Source: Microbacterium sp. Yaish 1 (GTDB lineage: Bacteria; Actinomycetota; Actinomycetes; Actinomycetales; Microbacteriaceae). From it: a DNA stretch of 64,000 nucleotides. Below the pieces are notes generated by a model, which worked only from the letters and a program-made list of their open reading frames with translations, ran no database searches and was not told the origin of the DNA. The stretch spans positions 1,671,593 through 1,735,592 of the forward strand of contig NZ_NPMR01000001.1 in NCBI RefSeq assembly GCF_002245215.1. The letters are read 5' to 3'. This document shows, piece after piece, positions 7,197 to 18,164 of this stretch. The position numbers and the translations under genes were made by a program. Position 1 is the first letter of the stretch. Every line of letters starts with the position of its first letter.

Positions 7197-8354
7197 TCAC
7201 CCGATGGCCTTCTTGATGTCATCCACGGTCATGCCGTAGTTGACCCGCACCACGGGCAGGGCCAGCTTGTCGGTTCCGATCGAGACGTAGCCGGGCTCGA
7301 TGGTGCGAGCCATCTCGAAGCCCGCGTCGGCGACCGCCCGCTTGGCGGCGTCGTTGTAGTGGCCGAACGGATAGGCGACGACCTCCTTCGTTCCGCCGAG
7401 CACGTTCGCCGAGGTGTCGAGGTCGGAGACGATCTCGTCGTGGGTCCAGGTGACGATGCGGCCCTTGCCGTCGGCGCCCGCGGCGTGCATGTCGTGGGTG
7501 TGCGAGCGTTTGAGCACGTAGGGCGTGAGCTCGGGGCCGGCCCCGTTGACCGTGATCACGAAGGATGTCGTCATCACCCGGTACTTCTCCACCAGCGGCA
7601 CGGCGAGCTCGAGCCACGACGGGTCGGCGTCGTCGTCGGTGATGATCACCGAGTGGTCGGGCAGGAAGAGCCTGCCGTCGATGAAAGCGCTCAGCTCCGG
7701 CCACGTCGGCAGGTAGAACTGCTGCTCGGAGATGTAGCGCAGGTGGGCTTCCCAGTCGCCGACGTAGGCGTAGTTGCCCCGCAGCCAGCCGGACTCGCCC
7801 TCGGGCTTGGTGGTGAACTGGTGGTACATCAGGATCGGGATGCGCGTCTTCGCGGCGGCGTTGTCGGCGGCGCTCATCCACGCGGCGTGAACGGTCCGCT
7901 GCTGCGCGTCGCAGGCGACGGCATCCGCGCCGTTGAGCCGGCCGGGGATCGACAGGGCCGCGGCATCCTCGGCGGTGTCGTACCAGCCGGCGAACACCAT
8001 GCCCTCGCGGGCGGGGATCGGAAGCGACGCATAGGGCTTCCCCTGCGTCTCGAGCACCGGGGCGATGTCGATCGCGTCGCCGGTGAACGACACGGCGCAC
8101 GCGTTCGGGTCGTTCGCGTCGGCGACGAGCTGTTCCGCCGGCGACAGCGGTTCGGGGGTCGGCGTCTCGGCGTCGGGCGTGGGAGCGGCCGCGGATGCAG
8201 CCGGGTCGGGCGCCGTGCTCGCGCGCTGCATCGCGTCGACGGCGAACCAGCCGCCGACCGCGGCGACGAGCAGGATTCCGGCGACCGCCGCGCCGATGCC
8301 GATCGCCCGGCGCTTGCGCTGTCGCCGCGCGTTCGAGCGTCGCGTTGCGGCCAT
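7197..8354 (-). CDS. Membrane-anchored polysaccharide deacetylase family protein
   Basis: A 385-aa exported enzyme. A very basic N-terminus (RRSNARRQRKRR) precedes one transmembrane segment (about 18-42) and a Pro/Glu/Thr-rich linker. The C-terminal half carries the NodB-homology pattern: ILMYHQF, a metal/base motif ITDDDAD in place of the canonical TFDDG, a second His motif RSHTHDMH, YPFGHYNDA, and a late VVRVNYGM. It probably deacetylates a surface glycan or peptidoglycan. The ITDDDAD substitution is unusual but keeps the Asp pair. The start has GGGGGAGTAACG upstream and a TAGTAT -10 box at 8391-8396 (minus). It is divergent from the PTS operon. Confidence 0.82.
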   Translation of the reverse strand: MAATRRSNARRQRKRRAIGIGAAVAGILLVAAVGGWFAVDAMQRASTAPDPAASAAAPTPDAETPTPEPLSPAEQLVADANDPNACAVSFTGDAIDIAPVLETQGKPYASLPIPAREGMVFAGWYDTAEDAAALSIPGRLNGADAVACDAQQRTVHAAWMSAADNAAAKTRIPILMYHQFTTKPEGESGWLRGNYAYVGDWEAHLRYISEQQFYLPTWPELSAFIDGRLFLPDHSVIITDDDADPSWLELAVPLVEKYRVMTTSFVITVNGAGPELTPYVLKRSHTHDMHAAGADGKGRIVTWTHDEIVSDLDTSANVLGGTKEVVAYPFGHYNDAAKRAVADAGFEMARTIEPGYVSIGTDKLALPVVRVNYGMTVDDIKKAIG

Positions 8355-8482
8355 CGTTACTCCCCCTGTGGTGCCCGGTGCGTCCGTCGAATACTAGGGC
8401 GCGCGCCTGAGGATGCACGGCCGATGCGACACTCGCTCCCGCTGCCCGAGAAGTCCGGTGCGCGGGCGCTCCAGGCTGGTGC

Positions 8483-8488
8483 TACAGT
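8483..8488 (+). promoter_or_regulatory. -10 box of the beta-glucoside operon
   Basis: TACAGT lies about 17 bp before the RAT hairpin, so the transcript would begin just upstream of the antiterminator target. No convincing -35 was found. Confidence 0.5.
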
Positions 8489-8505
8489 GACCTCACTACG
8501 ACCAC

Positions 8506-8535
8506 AGGGCGTAACCGACTAGTCGGGCGGAACCT
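8506..8535 (+). promoter_or_regulatory. RAT (ribonucleic antiterminator) target for the LicT/BglG protein
   Basis: The 30 nt from 8506 to 8535 match the BglG/LicT RAT layout: a central hairpin (CCGACTAGTCGG) flanked by the conserved 3' end GGGCGGAACCT, corresponding to CAGGCAAAACCT in known RATs. The last five bases (AACCT) are also the first bases of the terminator stem, so forming the RAT excludes the terminator. The LicT-type protein gene is the last gene of the operon. Confidence 0.75.
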
Positions 8536-8586
8536 GAGATCGTCACCGGATTCTTCGTGAGTCCGACGACGACCTCAGGTTTTTTT
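8531..8586 (+). terminator. Conditional intrinsic terminator in the bgl leader
   Basis: AACCTGAG (8531-8538) pairs with CTCAGGTT (8574-8581), extended by ATCGTC/GACGAC with one mismatch, and is followed by seven T (8580-8586). It is a classic rho-independent terminator overlapping the RAT and 30 bp before the PTS start codon. Confidence 0.85.
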
Positions 8587-8615
8587 GTTGCCCGAAACCG
8601 AGCAGGAGGTCACTG

Positions 8616-12120
<3,505 letters not shown>

Positions 12121-12144
12121 CCACCACGACGAGCGAGACCCGAC

Positions 12145-12993
12145 ATGCTCACTGTTCACAAGGTGCTGAACAACAACGTCATCCTGTGCGCGGATGAGCA
12201 CGGTCAGGAGTACGTCGCCACGGGACGCGGGATCGCGTTCCTGCTGCCGGTCGGAGGGGTGGTGGATCCCTCGAAGGTCCACCGCCTCTTCGTCAGCACC
12301 GACAGCGAGCACGGTGTGCGGCTGGCGTCGCGCATCGCCGCGCTTCCTCCGGCGGACGTCGAACTCGCCATCGTCGTCGCCGAGGCCGCGGGGGGCGAGT
12401 TCGGGTCGCACATCGTCGACCGGCTCGTCGTCCCGCTCGCCGACCACCTCGGCGCCGCGTTGCAGCGGCAGCGGGCCGGCATCGGGATCGACTACCCGCT
12501 GCAGTGGGAGACGCGAGCGTTCCACCCGCGGCAGGTCGAGTTCGGGCGGCGGGCGGTGGACATCGTCGAGGAGCAGACGGGGGAGCGCCTGCCCGACATC
12601 GAGGCCATCCCCATCGCGCTGCACGTCGTCAACGCCGAGCTCGGCACCGATTCGGTCATGGACACGATGGACATGACCGGCACGGTCGCGTCGTGCATCG
12701 CGCTCGTGCGCGGTGAGCTGAGACTCGACGGCGCGTCATCCGATCACGCCACGGCGCGGTTCGCCAGCCACCTGATCCACCTGCTGGCACGCCGCCGCAC
12801 GGGCAAGCGGCCCGTCGACGAACTGGCGCCGTTCCTCGTGCCCTTCGCCGCCGAGCATCCCCGCGAGTACGCATGTGCGCGGAAGGTCGCGGCCGAGATC
12901 TCGCGGGCAGGCGAGCCGGATATCGACGAGGAAGAGGTGCTTCTGCTCACCCTCCATATCGTCCGGCTCGCGCTCGATGCGAAGAACGGCTGA
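12145..12993 (+). CDS. licT: BglG/LicT-family transcriptional antiterminator
   Basis: A 282-aa RNA-binding regulator. Residues 1-55 form the CAT RNA-binding domain (VHKVLNNNVILCADEHGQE, ATGRGIAF). They are followed by PRD1 (about 65-170) with conserved His in PLADHLGAAL and IALHVVNAEL, and PRD2 (about 170-280) with His in FASHLIHLLARR and LTLHIVRLAL. In this family EII-dependent phosphorylation of PRD1 inactivates, and HPr-dependent phosphorylation of PRD2 activates, RNA binding. Position at the end of the operon means it controls its own synthesis via the RAT at 8506-8535. Confidence 0.92.
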   Translation: MLTVHKVLNNNVILCADEHGQEYVATGRGIAFLLPVGGVVDPSKVHRLFVSTDSEHGVRLASRIAALPPADVELAIVVAEAAGGEFGSHIVDRLVVPLADHLGAALQRQRAGIGIDYPLQWETRAFHPRQVEFGRRAVDIVEEQTGERLPDIEAIPIALHVVNAELGTDSVMDTMDMTGTVASCIALVRGELRLDGASSDHATARFASHLIHLLARRRTGKRPVDELAPFLVPFAAEHPREYACARKVAAEISRAGEPDIDEEEVLLLTLHIVRLALDAKNG

Positions 12994-13032
12994 CCCTTCG
13001 CAACCCCCTTCATGTCGGTGCCGCGCGGCCGG

Positions 13033-13038
13033 TAAGCC
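13033..13038 (+). promoter_or_regulatory. Leaderless -10 box for DUF72 gene
   Basis: TAAGCC ends 6 nt before the ATG at 13045, and no Shine-Dalgarno sequence is present, which is the spacing of leaderless actinobacterial transcripts. Confidence 0.4.
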
Positions 13039-13044
13039 TGATGC

Positions 13045-13926
13045 ATGACCTCGTACGCAGCTCCCGCGGGTTCGGGTCGGGTGCGCGTCGGCATCTCGGG
13101 GTGGCGGTACGCCGGGTGGCGCGGTGACTTCTACCCCACGGGACTCGCGCAGCGGCGCGAGCTCGAATACGTGGGCGAGCGGATGTCGACGGCCGAGCTC
13201 AACGGGTCGTTCTATTCGCTGCAGCGCCCGTCGAGCTATCAGCGGTGGCGGAGCGAAGTGCCCGCGTCGTTCGTCTTCGCGGTCAAGGGCTCGCGCTACG
13301 TCACGCACATGCTGCGCCTGCGCGGTGTCGAGACGGCGCTGGCGAACTTCTTCGCCTCGGGAGTGCTCGCGCTCGGGCGGCAGCTCGGTCCGGTGCTCTG
13401 GCAGCTTCCCGAGCGCGAGGAGTTCGACGCCGCCGTACTCGCAGAGTTCTTGGCGCTCCTGCCGCGGACGACGGGCGAGGCCCTCGCGCTCGCCGAGCGG
13501 CACGACGAGCGCCTCGACGGCCGCGCGTGGCTCGAGATCGAGGACGACCGGCCGATCTGCCACGCTCTCGAGCCTCGGTCGGCCGGGTTCGGGACGGATG
13601 CCGCGCTCGCGCTGCTCCGTTCGCACGACACCGCTCTCGTGGTGGCGGACACCGCCGGACGCTTCCCCCGGTTCGAAGAGGTCACGACCGCGGGGCACGT
13701 GTACGTCCGGCTGCACGGCGCGACCGACCTGTACGCCAGCGGGTACACCGACGCCGAGCTCGACGAGTGGGCGGACCGCATCCGGGGATGGGCCGACGGC
13801 TCGGCGGCATCCGATGGTCGTCCGCGCGACGTGTGGGTGTACTTCGACAACGACGCGCGGGGGAGGGCGCCGCACGATGCCGTCGCGCTCGCGCGGCGGT
13901 GCGATGCGGCATTCATGCGTGGTTGA
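13045..13926 (+). CDS. DUF72 (YecE-like) domain protein
   Basis: A 293-aa TIM-barrel protein of the DUF72 family. The signature GISGWRYAGWRGDFYP is near the start (about 14-29). YVTHMLRL and the C-terminal WVYFDNDARGRAPHDAV, with the conserved FxND then AP, are typical. The biochemical role of the family is unresolved; structural similarity to xylose-isomerase-like barrels and links to DNA/RNA metabolism or Fe-S proteins have been suggested. It stands alone between the bgl operon and a small unknown gene and has a TAAGCC leaderless-type box. No other catalytic motif is recognised. Confidence 0.88.
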   Translation: MTSYAAPAGSGRVRVGISGWRYAGWRGDFYPTGLAQRRELEYVGERMSTAELNGSFYSLQRPSSYQRWRSEVPASFVFAVKGSRYVTHMLRLRGVETALANFFASGVLALGRQLGPVLWQLPEREEFDAAVLAEFLALLPRTTGEALALAERHDERLDGRAWLEIEDDRPICHALEPRSAGFGTDAALALLRSHDTALVVADTAGRFPRFEEVTTAGHVYVRLHGATDLYASGYTDAELDEWADRIRGWADGSAASDGRPRDVWVYFDNDARGRAPHDAVALARRCDAAFMRG

Positions 13927-13958
13927 AGCCCGGGGGCGTTGCGCTCATCTCGGTGGAT

Positions 13959-13964
13959 TAGGGT
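13959..13964 (+). promoter_or_regulatory. Leaderless -10 box
   Basis: TAGGGT ends 6 nt before the ATG at 13971; there is no ribosome-binding sequence between them. Confidence 0.5.
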
Positions 13965-13970
13965 GACCGG

Positions 13971-14246
13971 ATGTTCCGCAAGACCCGCTCCGAGCGTGAG
14001 CGAGAGCTCGACGACGTGCTTCGCGCCATCGCCGACCACCCGCTGTCCTCCGAGGAAGTGCGGCAGGCGAATTCGCTTATCGAGCAACTCGACGGTGAAG
14101 ATCCGTCGGTCGTCAACGACTCTCTCGCGAGCCGCGGTCTTCCGTCGCTGGATGCTCTGGGAAAGATGCAGCTGAAGCACGGGCTCGCCTTCGGCCGCCT
14201 CCATCGGCGGCGCTACAAGCTCGAGAAGAAGCTCGGCCGAACCTGA
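13971..14246 (+). CDS. Hypothetical 91-aa basic helical protein
   Basis: A small soluble protein, Glu/Arg/Lys-rich and predicted mostly helical (RSERERELDDVLRAIADH, then a basic C-terminus RLHRRRYKLEKKLGR). It has no Cys pairs, signal peptide or membrane segment. A clear leaderless box precedes the ATG, so I regard it as a real gene. I do not recognise the family. Convergent or operonic partners are lacking; the next gene has its own leaderless box. Confidence 0.6.
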   Translation: MFRKTRSERERELDDVLRAIADHPLSSEEVRQANSLIEQLDGEDPSVVNDSLASRGLPSLDALGKMQLKHGLAFGRLHRRRYKLEKKLGRT

Positions 14247-14276
14247 GCCTCTCGCCCGTCGGTGCGATGCGGCGTT

Positions 14277-14282
14277 TAGGCT
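14277..14282 (+). promoter_or_regulatory. Leaderless -10 box for minicistron and zinc ribbon gene
   Basis: TAGGCT ends exactly 6 nt before the GTG at 14289, the same geometry as the boxes before 13971, 34027, 35038 and 37699. Confidence 0.5.
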
Positions 14283-14288
14283 CGGCGG

Positions 14289-14312
14289 GTGACCGATCGG
14301 GATGGCGCGTGA
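14289..14312 (+). CDS. Possible 7-codon leader minicistron
   Basis: GTG at 14289 sits 6 nt after a TAGGCT box and opens seven codons (VTDRDGA) ending in TGA at 14310-14312, which overlaps the GTG (14309-14311) of the zinc-ribbon gene. It may be a leaderless leader peptide delivering ribosomes to the next start by termination-reinitiation. Alternatively a one-base error separates the true start from the rest of the gene. Confidence 0.35.
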   Translation: MTDRDGA

Positions 14313-14446
14313 GCGCGCAGCCGGCACCGTGGGTCTGCCCGACCTGCGGCGATCCGCTGCGCTTCGAGATCCTCGACGACGAGGCGTTCCTCGTGGCATG
14401 GTCGTGCCTGAACTGCGGACTCGTCCGGGTCACCGAGCCGGTCTGA
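14309..14446 (+). CDS. 45-aa zinc-ribbon protein
   Basis: A frame of 46 codons starting GTG encodes a tiny protein with two CxxC knuckles, WVCPTCGDPL near the N-terminus and WSCLNCGLVRV near the C-terminus, about 23 residues apart. That is the spacing of a small zinc ribbon. Such miniature ribbons occur in nucleic-acid-binding or assembly factors, but no function can be assigned. It lies between two leaderless genes, and its own GTG overlaps the stop of a 7-codon frame. It is too short for ordinary gene finders and is easily missed; the Cys pattern is the main evidence that it is real. Confidence 0.6.
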   Translation: MSAQPAPWVCPTCGDPLRFEILDDEAFLVAWSCLNCGLVRVTEPV

Positions 14447-14515
14447 GCCCGAGGCGTCTCCGTACCTCGGCCAAGGTGCAGAGGTATCCGCTCGACGCCG
14501 CCCCGCCCCGGGCCG

Positions 14516-14521
14516 TAGGGT
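14516..14521 (+). promoter_or_regulatory. Leaderless -10 box for YedK/HMCES
   Basis: TAGGGT ends 7 nt before the ATG at 14529, with no ribosome site. The start matters because Cys2 must be exposed as the catalytic residue. Confidence 0.5.
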
Positions 14522-14528
14522 CGCTGAC

Positions 14529-15224
14529 ATGTGCGGGCGATTCGCGAACGACGCCAAGACGGACGAGCTGATCCGGGAGTACGTCGCCGAGGGTGGCGAC
14601 CCCGAGGAATGGGTGAAGTCCTGGGCCGGGGCCTACTCGATCGCGCCGACCGAGGATGCTCCGATCGTCCGCGACCGGGGCGAAGGGCGGGTGCTGGAGC
14701 TCGTCCGCTGGGACTGGCAGAAGCCGGCGAATCGCCCGCGGGGCGGTCCGATCATCAACGCGCGGATGGAGAAGCTCGGCCAGGGATTCTGGGCGCCGGC
14801 GTTCAGCGCGGCTCGGTGCATCGTTCCGATGCGGGGCTACTTCGAGTGGACCGGCGGCAAGACCCCGAAGACCCCGCACTTCCTCCACGGCGACGGCTTG
14901 CTCTCGGCTGCCGGGCTCACCTGGTCGATGGAACTGCCGACCGGCGAGAAGACGCGTTGCTTCGTCGTCATCACCCGCGAGGCTCGCGATGCGAGCGGAC
15001 AGGTGCACGACCGGATGCCGGCATTTCTGACACCGGATACCTGGGATGCCTGGCTGACGCCCGAGAAGGTCACCGGTGACCGCAAGGCGGAGACGCTCGC
15101 GATGCTCGAGCACACGTCCGGTCAGGTCGCCTCGACGATCCGCGAGCACGTCGTCGACCGGAAGGTCAGCAACTCCCGCACGGTCGATCCCGCAGACCCG
15201 ACGCTGCTCGAGCCGGTGGCCTAG
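14529..15224 (+). CDS. SOS response-associated peptidase (YedK/HMCES family)
   Basis: A 231-aa protein that forms a covalent thiazolidine DNA-protein crosslink with abasic sites in single-stranded DNA. The N-terminal MCGRF exposes catalytic Cys2 after Met removal. Other family signatures are NARMEKLGQGFWAPAF (Asn/Arg contacts), RCIVPMRGYFEW (with the active-site Glu), and HDRMPAFLTPDTWDAWL (conserved His). Length is normal for the family. It is leaderless and is the last clearly core gene before the accessory region. Confidence 0.93.
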   Translation: MCGRFANDAKTDELIREYVAEGGDPEEWVKSWAGAYSIAPTEDAPIVRDRGEGRVLELVRWDWQKPANRPRGGPIINARMEKLGQGFWAPAFSAARCIVPMRGYFEWTGGKTPKTPHFLHGDGLLSAAGLTWSMELPTGEKTRCFVVITREARDASGQVHDRMPAFLTPDTWDAWLTPEKVTGDRKAETLAMLEHTSGQVASTIREHVVDRKVSNSRTVDPADPTLLEPVA

Positions 15225-15365
15225 CGATAGGCGCCTTGCACGCCCCGCCACCAGCCCGCCCCGCCAACCGGTCCCACCGGATCCAGCTCCTCACCCAGAA
15301 CCTCGAACCTCTCCGGCACGGCACTTTCGCAGCCCCCGCAGCCCCGGCCGCACCAGCGCACCCAT

Positions 15366-15590
15366 CTACCAGCAGCTGCACACCGACGCGATCGCACCCT
15401 GCCTGAACTCTCCACCCGTACCGGGCTCGACGTCCATCGCACCCGCAAGGCCCTCCGCCGCCTCGCTAACCACGGGCTGGTGGAACGCCCCGATGCCGGA
15501 TGCATCCGGGCGACGCGTTCCGCCGACAGAGCGCAGATCCACGCGATTTCCCGCCGCGATGCGGGCTCACGCTTCGCGCCGCTGATCCTC
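15366..15590 (+). pseudogene. Winged-helix DNA-binding fragment
   Basis: One frame reads TLPELSTRTGLDVHRTRKAL and then RRLANHGLVERPDAG, the helix-turn-helix and wing of a small DNA-binding domain, continuing to AQIHAISRR. There is no credible start upstream and the downstream sequence has no further similarity, so it looks like the remnant of a regulator or replication protein. Coordinates are approximate. The remainder of the 15225-15624 spacer shows nothing else. Confidence 0.35.
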
Positions 15591-15624
15591 GTGCTTGCTT
15601 GGGAGAAAGCACCCGGCTTTCTGG

Positions 15625-16125
15625 TTAGCGCTCGATCACGAATAGGTCGCGCTCGAGAACTTCGATCAGTCCTCGGACAGACCCTTCGCGCTTGTTTGGG
15701 ACGAAGTACGTCCATGTCAGAACCCCCACGATCGCGGCAGCTGGCAGCAGGCCGGCACCCGCGATCGGAGGTACGACCTGCATGGCTGCTGAGAACCGTT
15801 CCACCGCCATTCTCGCCATCTCGATCGGCTCAGCCGAGTCCACGGGCGGCGATGCAGATGCGAGGACCGTCACCACGCCGACGTAGACCGCGACAGCCAG
15901 TGCACCTGGTCCTGCGATGAGCGCGGCGATGCCGACGGTGTCGCGGCCCTGAGCCTCGAACTTCTGGAGACGACCGCGCAAGGATGTGAGTACGTACCGG
16001 ATCTCGTGGGGCGTGCGGTCAGGATCACTCTTCCAGAGATCAACTAGCTTGGCCGCTGCCGGCCAATCTAGCCCAGGTAACGCTGAGAGGTCGTGTTGCG
16101 ATCCTTTCGGACGTGATTTGAACAT
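15625..16125 (-). CDS. Hypothetical two-pass membrane protein
   Basis: A 166-aa protein. Residues 1-60 are soluble and charged (DLSALPGLDWPAAAKLVDLW, then helical RYVLTSLRGRLQKFEAQG). Two hydrophobic segments follow (about 66-90, IAALIAGPGALAVAVYVGVV; and about 118-140, AGAGLLPAAAIVGVLTWTYF), and the cytoplasmic tail is charged (SVRGLIEVLERDLFVIE). I do not recognise the family. It lies in the accessory region beside a ParB remnant, with only a weak GAGCGA upstream of its ATG. Confidence 0.55.
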   Translation of the reverse strand: MFKSRPKGSQHDLSALPGLDWPAAAKLVDLWKSDPDRTPHEIRYVLTSLRGRLQKFEAQGRDTVGIAALIAGPGALAVAVYVGVVTVLASASPPVDSAEPIEMARMAVERFSAAMQVVPPIAGAGLLPAAAIVGVLTWTYFVPNKREGSVRGLIEVLERDLFVIER

Positions 16126-16240
16126 TCGCTCAACCTACCGTTGCAACGCACGCGCGATGCAAAGCCAGCGGAAATGCTGCCCGTAGGCGACACCCGCAAA
16201 GCGTCCGCAGCACCATCGCGCTGCGCGCGCTGTTTTGCCG

Positions 16241-16589
16241 TGAAACGCGAAGCCCTCACCCAGAGCGACCGTGCCGCCGCGTTCCAGCAGCTCGCGTTCG
16301 AGGGGCTGAGCGTGACCGCGATCGCCAAGCGCACCGGCACCAAGACCGAGGAGGTCAAGACCGCCCTGACCGTCGCCCCATCGCGATCATCGAGCAGACC
16401 CCCACCCAGGCAGGACGCGTCGCCCTCGCGATCATCCTCGGCGGGATCGAGAGCCACACCAGCAAGAGCACCTCGCGCTACCCCACCGCTGCCGACGCCG
16501 CGTACTTTGCCCAGCTCACCGCGTGGGGCGACGCGCTCACCGACGTCGAGCAGATCGTTACCGCCGCTGCAGAGGGCGACCAGGACTGA
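16241..16589 (+). pseudogene. ParB-like partition protein remnant
   Basis: The first part (about 16241-16378) reads QQLAFEGLSVTAIAKRTG followed by TEEVKTALTVA, the HTH of ParB/Spo0J-like proteins. It then shifts frame to IAIIEQTPTQAGRVALAIIL, and further on ESHTSKSTSRYPTAADAAYF and LTAWGDALTDVEQIVTAA, ending at a TGA at 16587-16589. The middle of the family is missing and the two halves are out of frame, so this is an internally deleted relic, probably of a plasmid or conjugative-element partition gene. The family call rests on pattern recognition, not alignment. Confidence 0.45.
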
Positions 16590-16590
16590 A

Positions 16591-16624
16591 CCACCCAAGG
16601 GCCGCTCGTGCGGCCCTTCGGTGG
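16591..16624. terminator. Strong hairpin after the ParB remnant
   Basis: AAGGGCCGC (16597-16605) and GCGGCCCTT (16610-16618) form a 9-bp stem with a TCGT tetraloop, with the outer CCACC/GGTGG (16591-16595, 16620-16624) also complementary. Confidence 0.6.
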
Positions 16625-16704
16625 CCATCGCATCCAAGAAAATCGAAGCCAAATGGCCATCTTGCTTCCCAAAGGGACGCCTAACGCCCTTCGGGCGCAT
16701 CTCT

Positions 16705-17043
16705 CTACTGCGCGGTGCGGTTCGTGGGGCCATCGCCGGTCTTCAGACCGGTCGGTGTAACCCGAACCACAGCGACAGTCGGCTGAGAAGCGATCAGCTC
16801 CTCCACATGAATCCCCAGCAAACCGACCGCCGCCATGCCGCCCGACGGATCATCGTCGATCTCTCCGAGCGCGAGCAGGGCGTCTGCCGCCATCATTCGC
16901 GCCATGGCGGCAACGTCCTCTTCCGATGCCATCACCTGAACGGGGGGCCCACCGGGGCGGGAGAGGAGGAAGCCTTGGTCATCAACATTATCGAGGCGAA
17001 AAGCCTCGCTCAGCGTGGCTTCCAGCTTTTTCCGATGACTCAC
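16705..17043 (-). CDS. Hypothetical 112-aa protein coupled to a secreted protein
   Basis: A soluble acidic protein (SHRKKLEATLSEAFRLDN, ASEEDVAAMARMMAADALLA) without Cys, membrane segments or known motifs. I choose the GTG at 17043 because GAGGAGGAA lies just upstream; an ATG six codons earlier would place this ribosome site inside the gene. It begins 18 bp past the stop of the secreted 205-aa protein on the same strand, so the two are probably cotranscribed. No function is assigned. Confidence 0.55.
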   Translation of the reverse strand: MSHRKKLEATLSEAFRLDNVDDQGFLLSRPGGPPVQVMASEEDVAAMARMMAADALLALGEIDDDPSGGMAAVGLLGIHVEELIASQPTVAVVRVTPTGLKTGDGPTNRTAQ

Positions 17044-17060
17044 GACTTCCTCCTCATGCA

Positions 17061-17678
17061 TTACTCGTTGCCCGTGCAGTGTCCAGTCGCAGGGAATGCT
17101 GTGATGATGTTGTTGCTACGTACCCCCGCCGCGACGCGAACGATTGTGGTGCCCACCGTCTGATTGTTCTGCGTGTTCACAAGGTAGATCTTCCTGGAGT
17201 AGCACTTCGAGTCATTTGAGGGCCTGTCCTTCACGACCTCTGGACTTGCCAGCGCGCCGTTGATGCCGATATCAGCAACGTCTCGCCAGTTCTGTCCAGT
17301 GAGGGCGGACTTGCTCTCCCAGTCTCCCTGATGTCCTGCCTTGATGTGGAAGTACCCAAAGTTCGCGTTCCCGCAGCGCAAGATCTTCCCCTGCGGGAAA
17401 GAGCGCACAACCTTCTGCGGATCGACCCCGACACCGCAGCCAGCCCAGGTTACAGGGTCAGCGGCGGCACTGAAGGCCTCTGATCGAGCCTGCGCTGCCT
17501 CAACCCCAGCCGGCGACGGGTCCGCGGTCCAGATGAGCTCGGAGGCTGCCTCAGGGGGTGCCTCGGGGGACGGCTCCGCCGTTGTGGCGTGTGCTGTGGT
17601 TGCGGCGGACGATAGCAGCATCCCTAGGCCGAGTGCGGCAAGGAGGGTCAGCGACCGGCGTCGATGGGTTCGTAACAT
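17061..17678 (-). CDS. Secreted protein of unknown function
   Basis: A 205-aa protein with a Sec signal peptide (basic RTHRRRS, hydrophobic LTLLAALGLGMLLSSAA, cleavage near THA-TT), a Pro/Glu/Ser-rich spacer, and a mature domain with four Cys (WAGCGVG, ILRCGNAN, SKCYSRK, TGHCTGN) that could form two disulphides. GYFHIKAGHQGDWE and YLVNTQNNQTVGTTIVRVA suggest a small beta-rich fold. GGAGATC precedes the ATG. The closely following 112-aa cytoplasmic gene suggests a functional pair, which cannot be specified further. Confidence 0.65.
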   Translation of the reverse strand: MLRTHRRRSLTLLAALGLGMLLSSAATTAHATTAEPSPEAPPEAASELIWTADPSPAGVEAAQARSEAFSAAADPVTWAGCGVGVDPQKVVRSFPQGKILRCGNANFGYFHIKAGHQGDWESKSALTGQNWRDVADIGINGALASPEVVKDRPSNDSKCYSRKIYLVNTQNNQTVGTTIVRVAAGVRSNNIITAFPATGHCTGNE

Positions 17679-17818
17679 GCGGATCTCCTTCTGCGTATCT
17701 CGTGGTCTCGTTCTCTGGAGTGAGATCGAGATGAGTCACGGTTGGTTGCTAGCATTCGCTCGGCAGAAGTCAGATCCCATGTGATTCGCGCTGTGGATTT
17801 TCTCCTGTGGCGGCGCTA

Positions 17819-18145
17819 CTATCCGTCGCTGCCGGTCGATCGGAGGCAAGGGAACCACCGCTCGTGAAGGTTGAGAACGTTCGACACGCGGATCAGCGTG
17901 CTAAGTCGCGGGTTCAAGAGTTTGGCGCCGGAGGACGGGTCCTCGAATCGTCTGTAGGTTGAGAGTGCGATGCCCGAGTCGAGGGCAACCCGCTCCTGCG
18001 ATAGCCCGTCGTGGCGGCGCGTCGACCACAGTTGTTCTCTTATGGCGCAGAGCACGGTGAAACGCTGAAATTCTTCGAGACTTTCTGCCATCGGCATGTC
18101 AAGCGGCCTGAGTCGCATGGTCTGTCGGCCTTTCCGTGGGGTCAT
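17819..18145 (-). CDS. XRE-family DNA-binding protein
   Basis: A 108-aa single-domain regulator. The HTH is in the middle (LWSTRRHDGLSQERVALDSG and then ALSTYRRFEDP, the Cro/C1 pattern), followed by a helical region (NPRLSTLIRVSNVLNLHE). The ATG at 18145 is supported by GTAGGAGGCTGAGA upstream. Similar small XRE proteins control neighbouring accessory genes or their own promoter. It is divergent from the CPBP protease gene, with which it may share control. Confidence 0.72.
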   Translation of the reverse strand: MTPRKGRQTMRLRPLDMPMAESLEEFQRFTVLCAIREQLWSTRRHDGLSQERVALDSGIALSTYRRFEDPSSGAKLLNPRLSTLIRVSNVLNLHERWFPCLRSTGSDG

Positions 18146-18164
18146 TCTCAGCCTCCTACAGCTT

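Noticed and set aside
8541..8573. A second RAT candidate within the terminator loop (GGATTCTTCGTG...)
   Set aside because: It resembles the 5' end of a RAT but lacks the complementary 3' half; the 8506-8535 sequence aligns along its whole length and overlaps the terminator correctly.
15225..15365. A possible gene preceding the winged-helix fragment
   Set aside because: No frame gives recognisable or well-composed protein sequence; Pro/Ala/Ser-rich shadow only.
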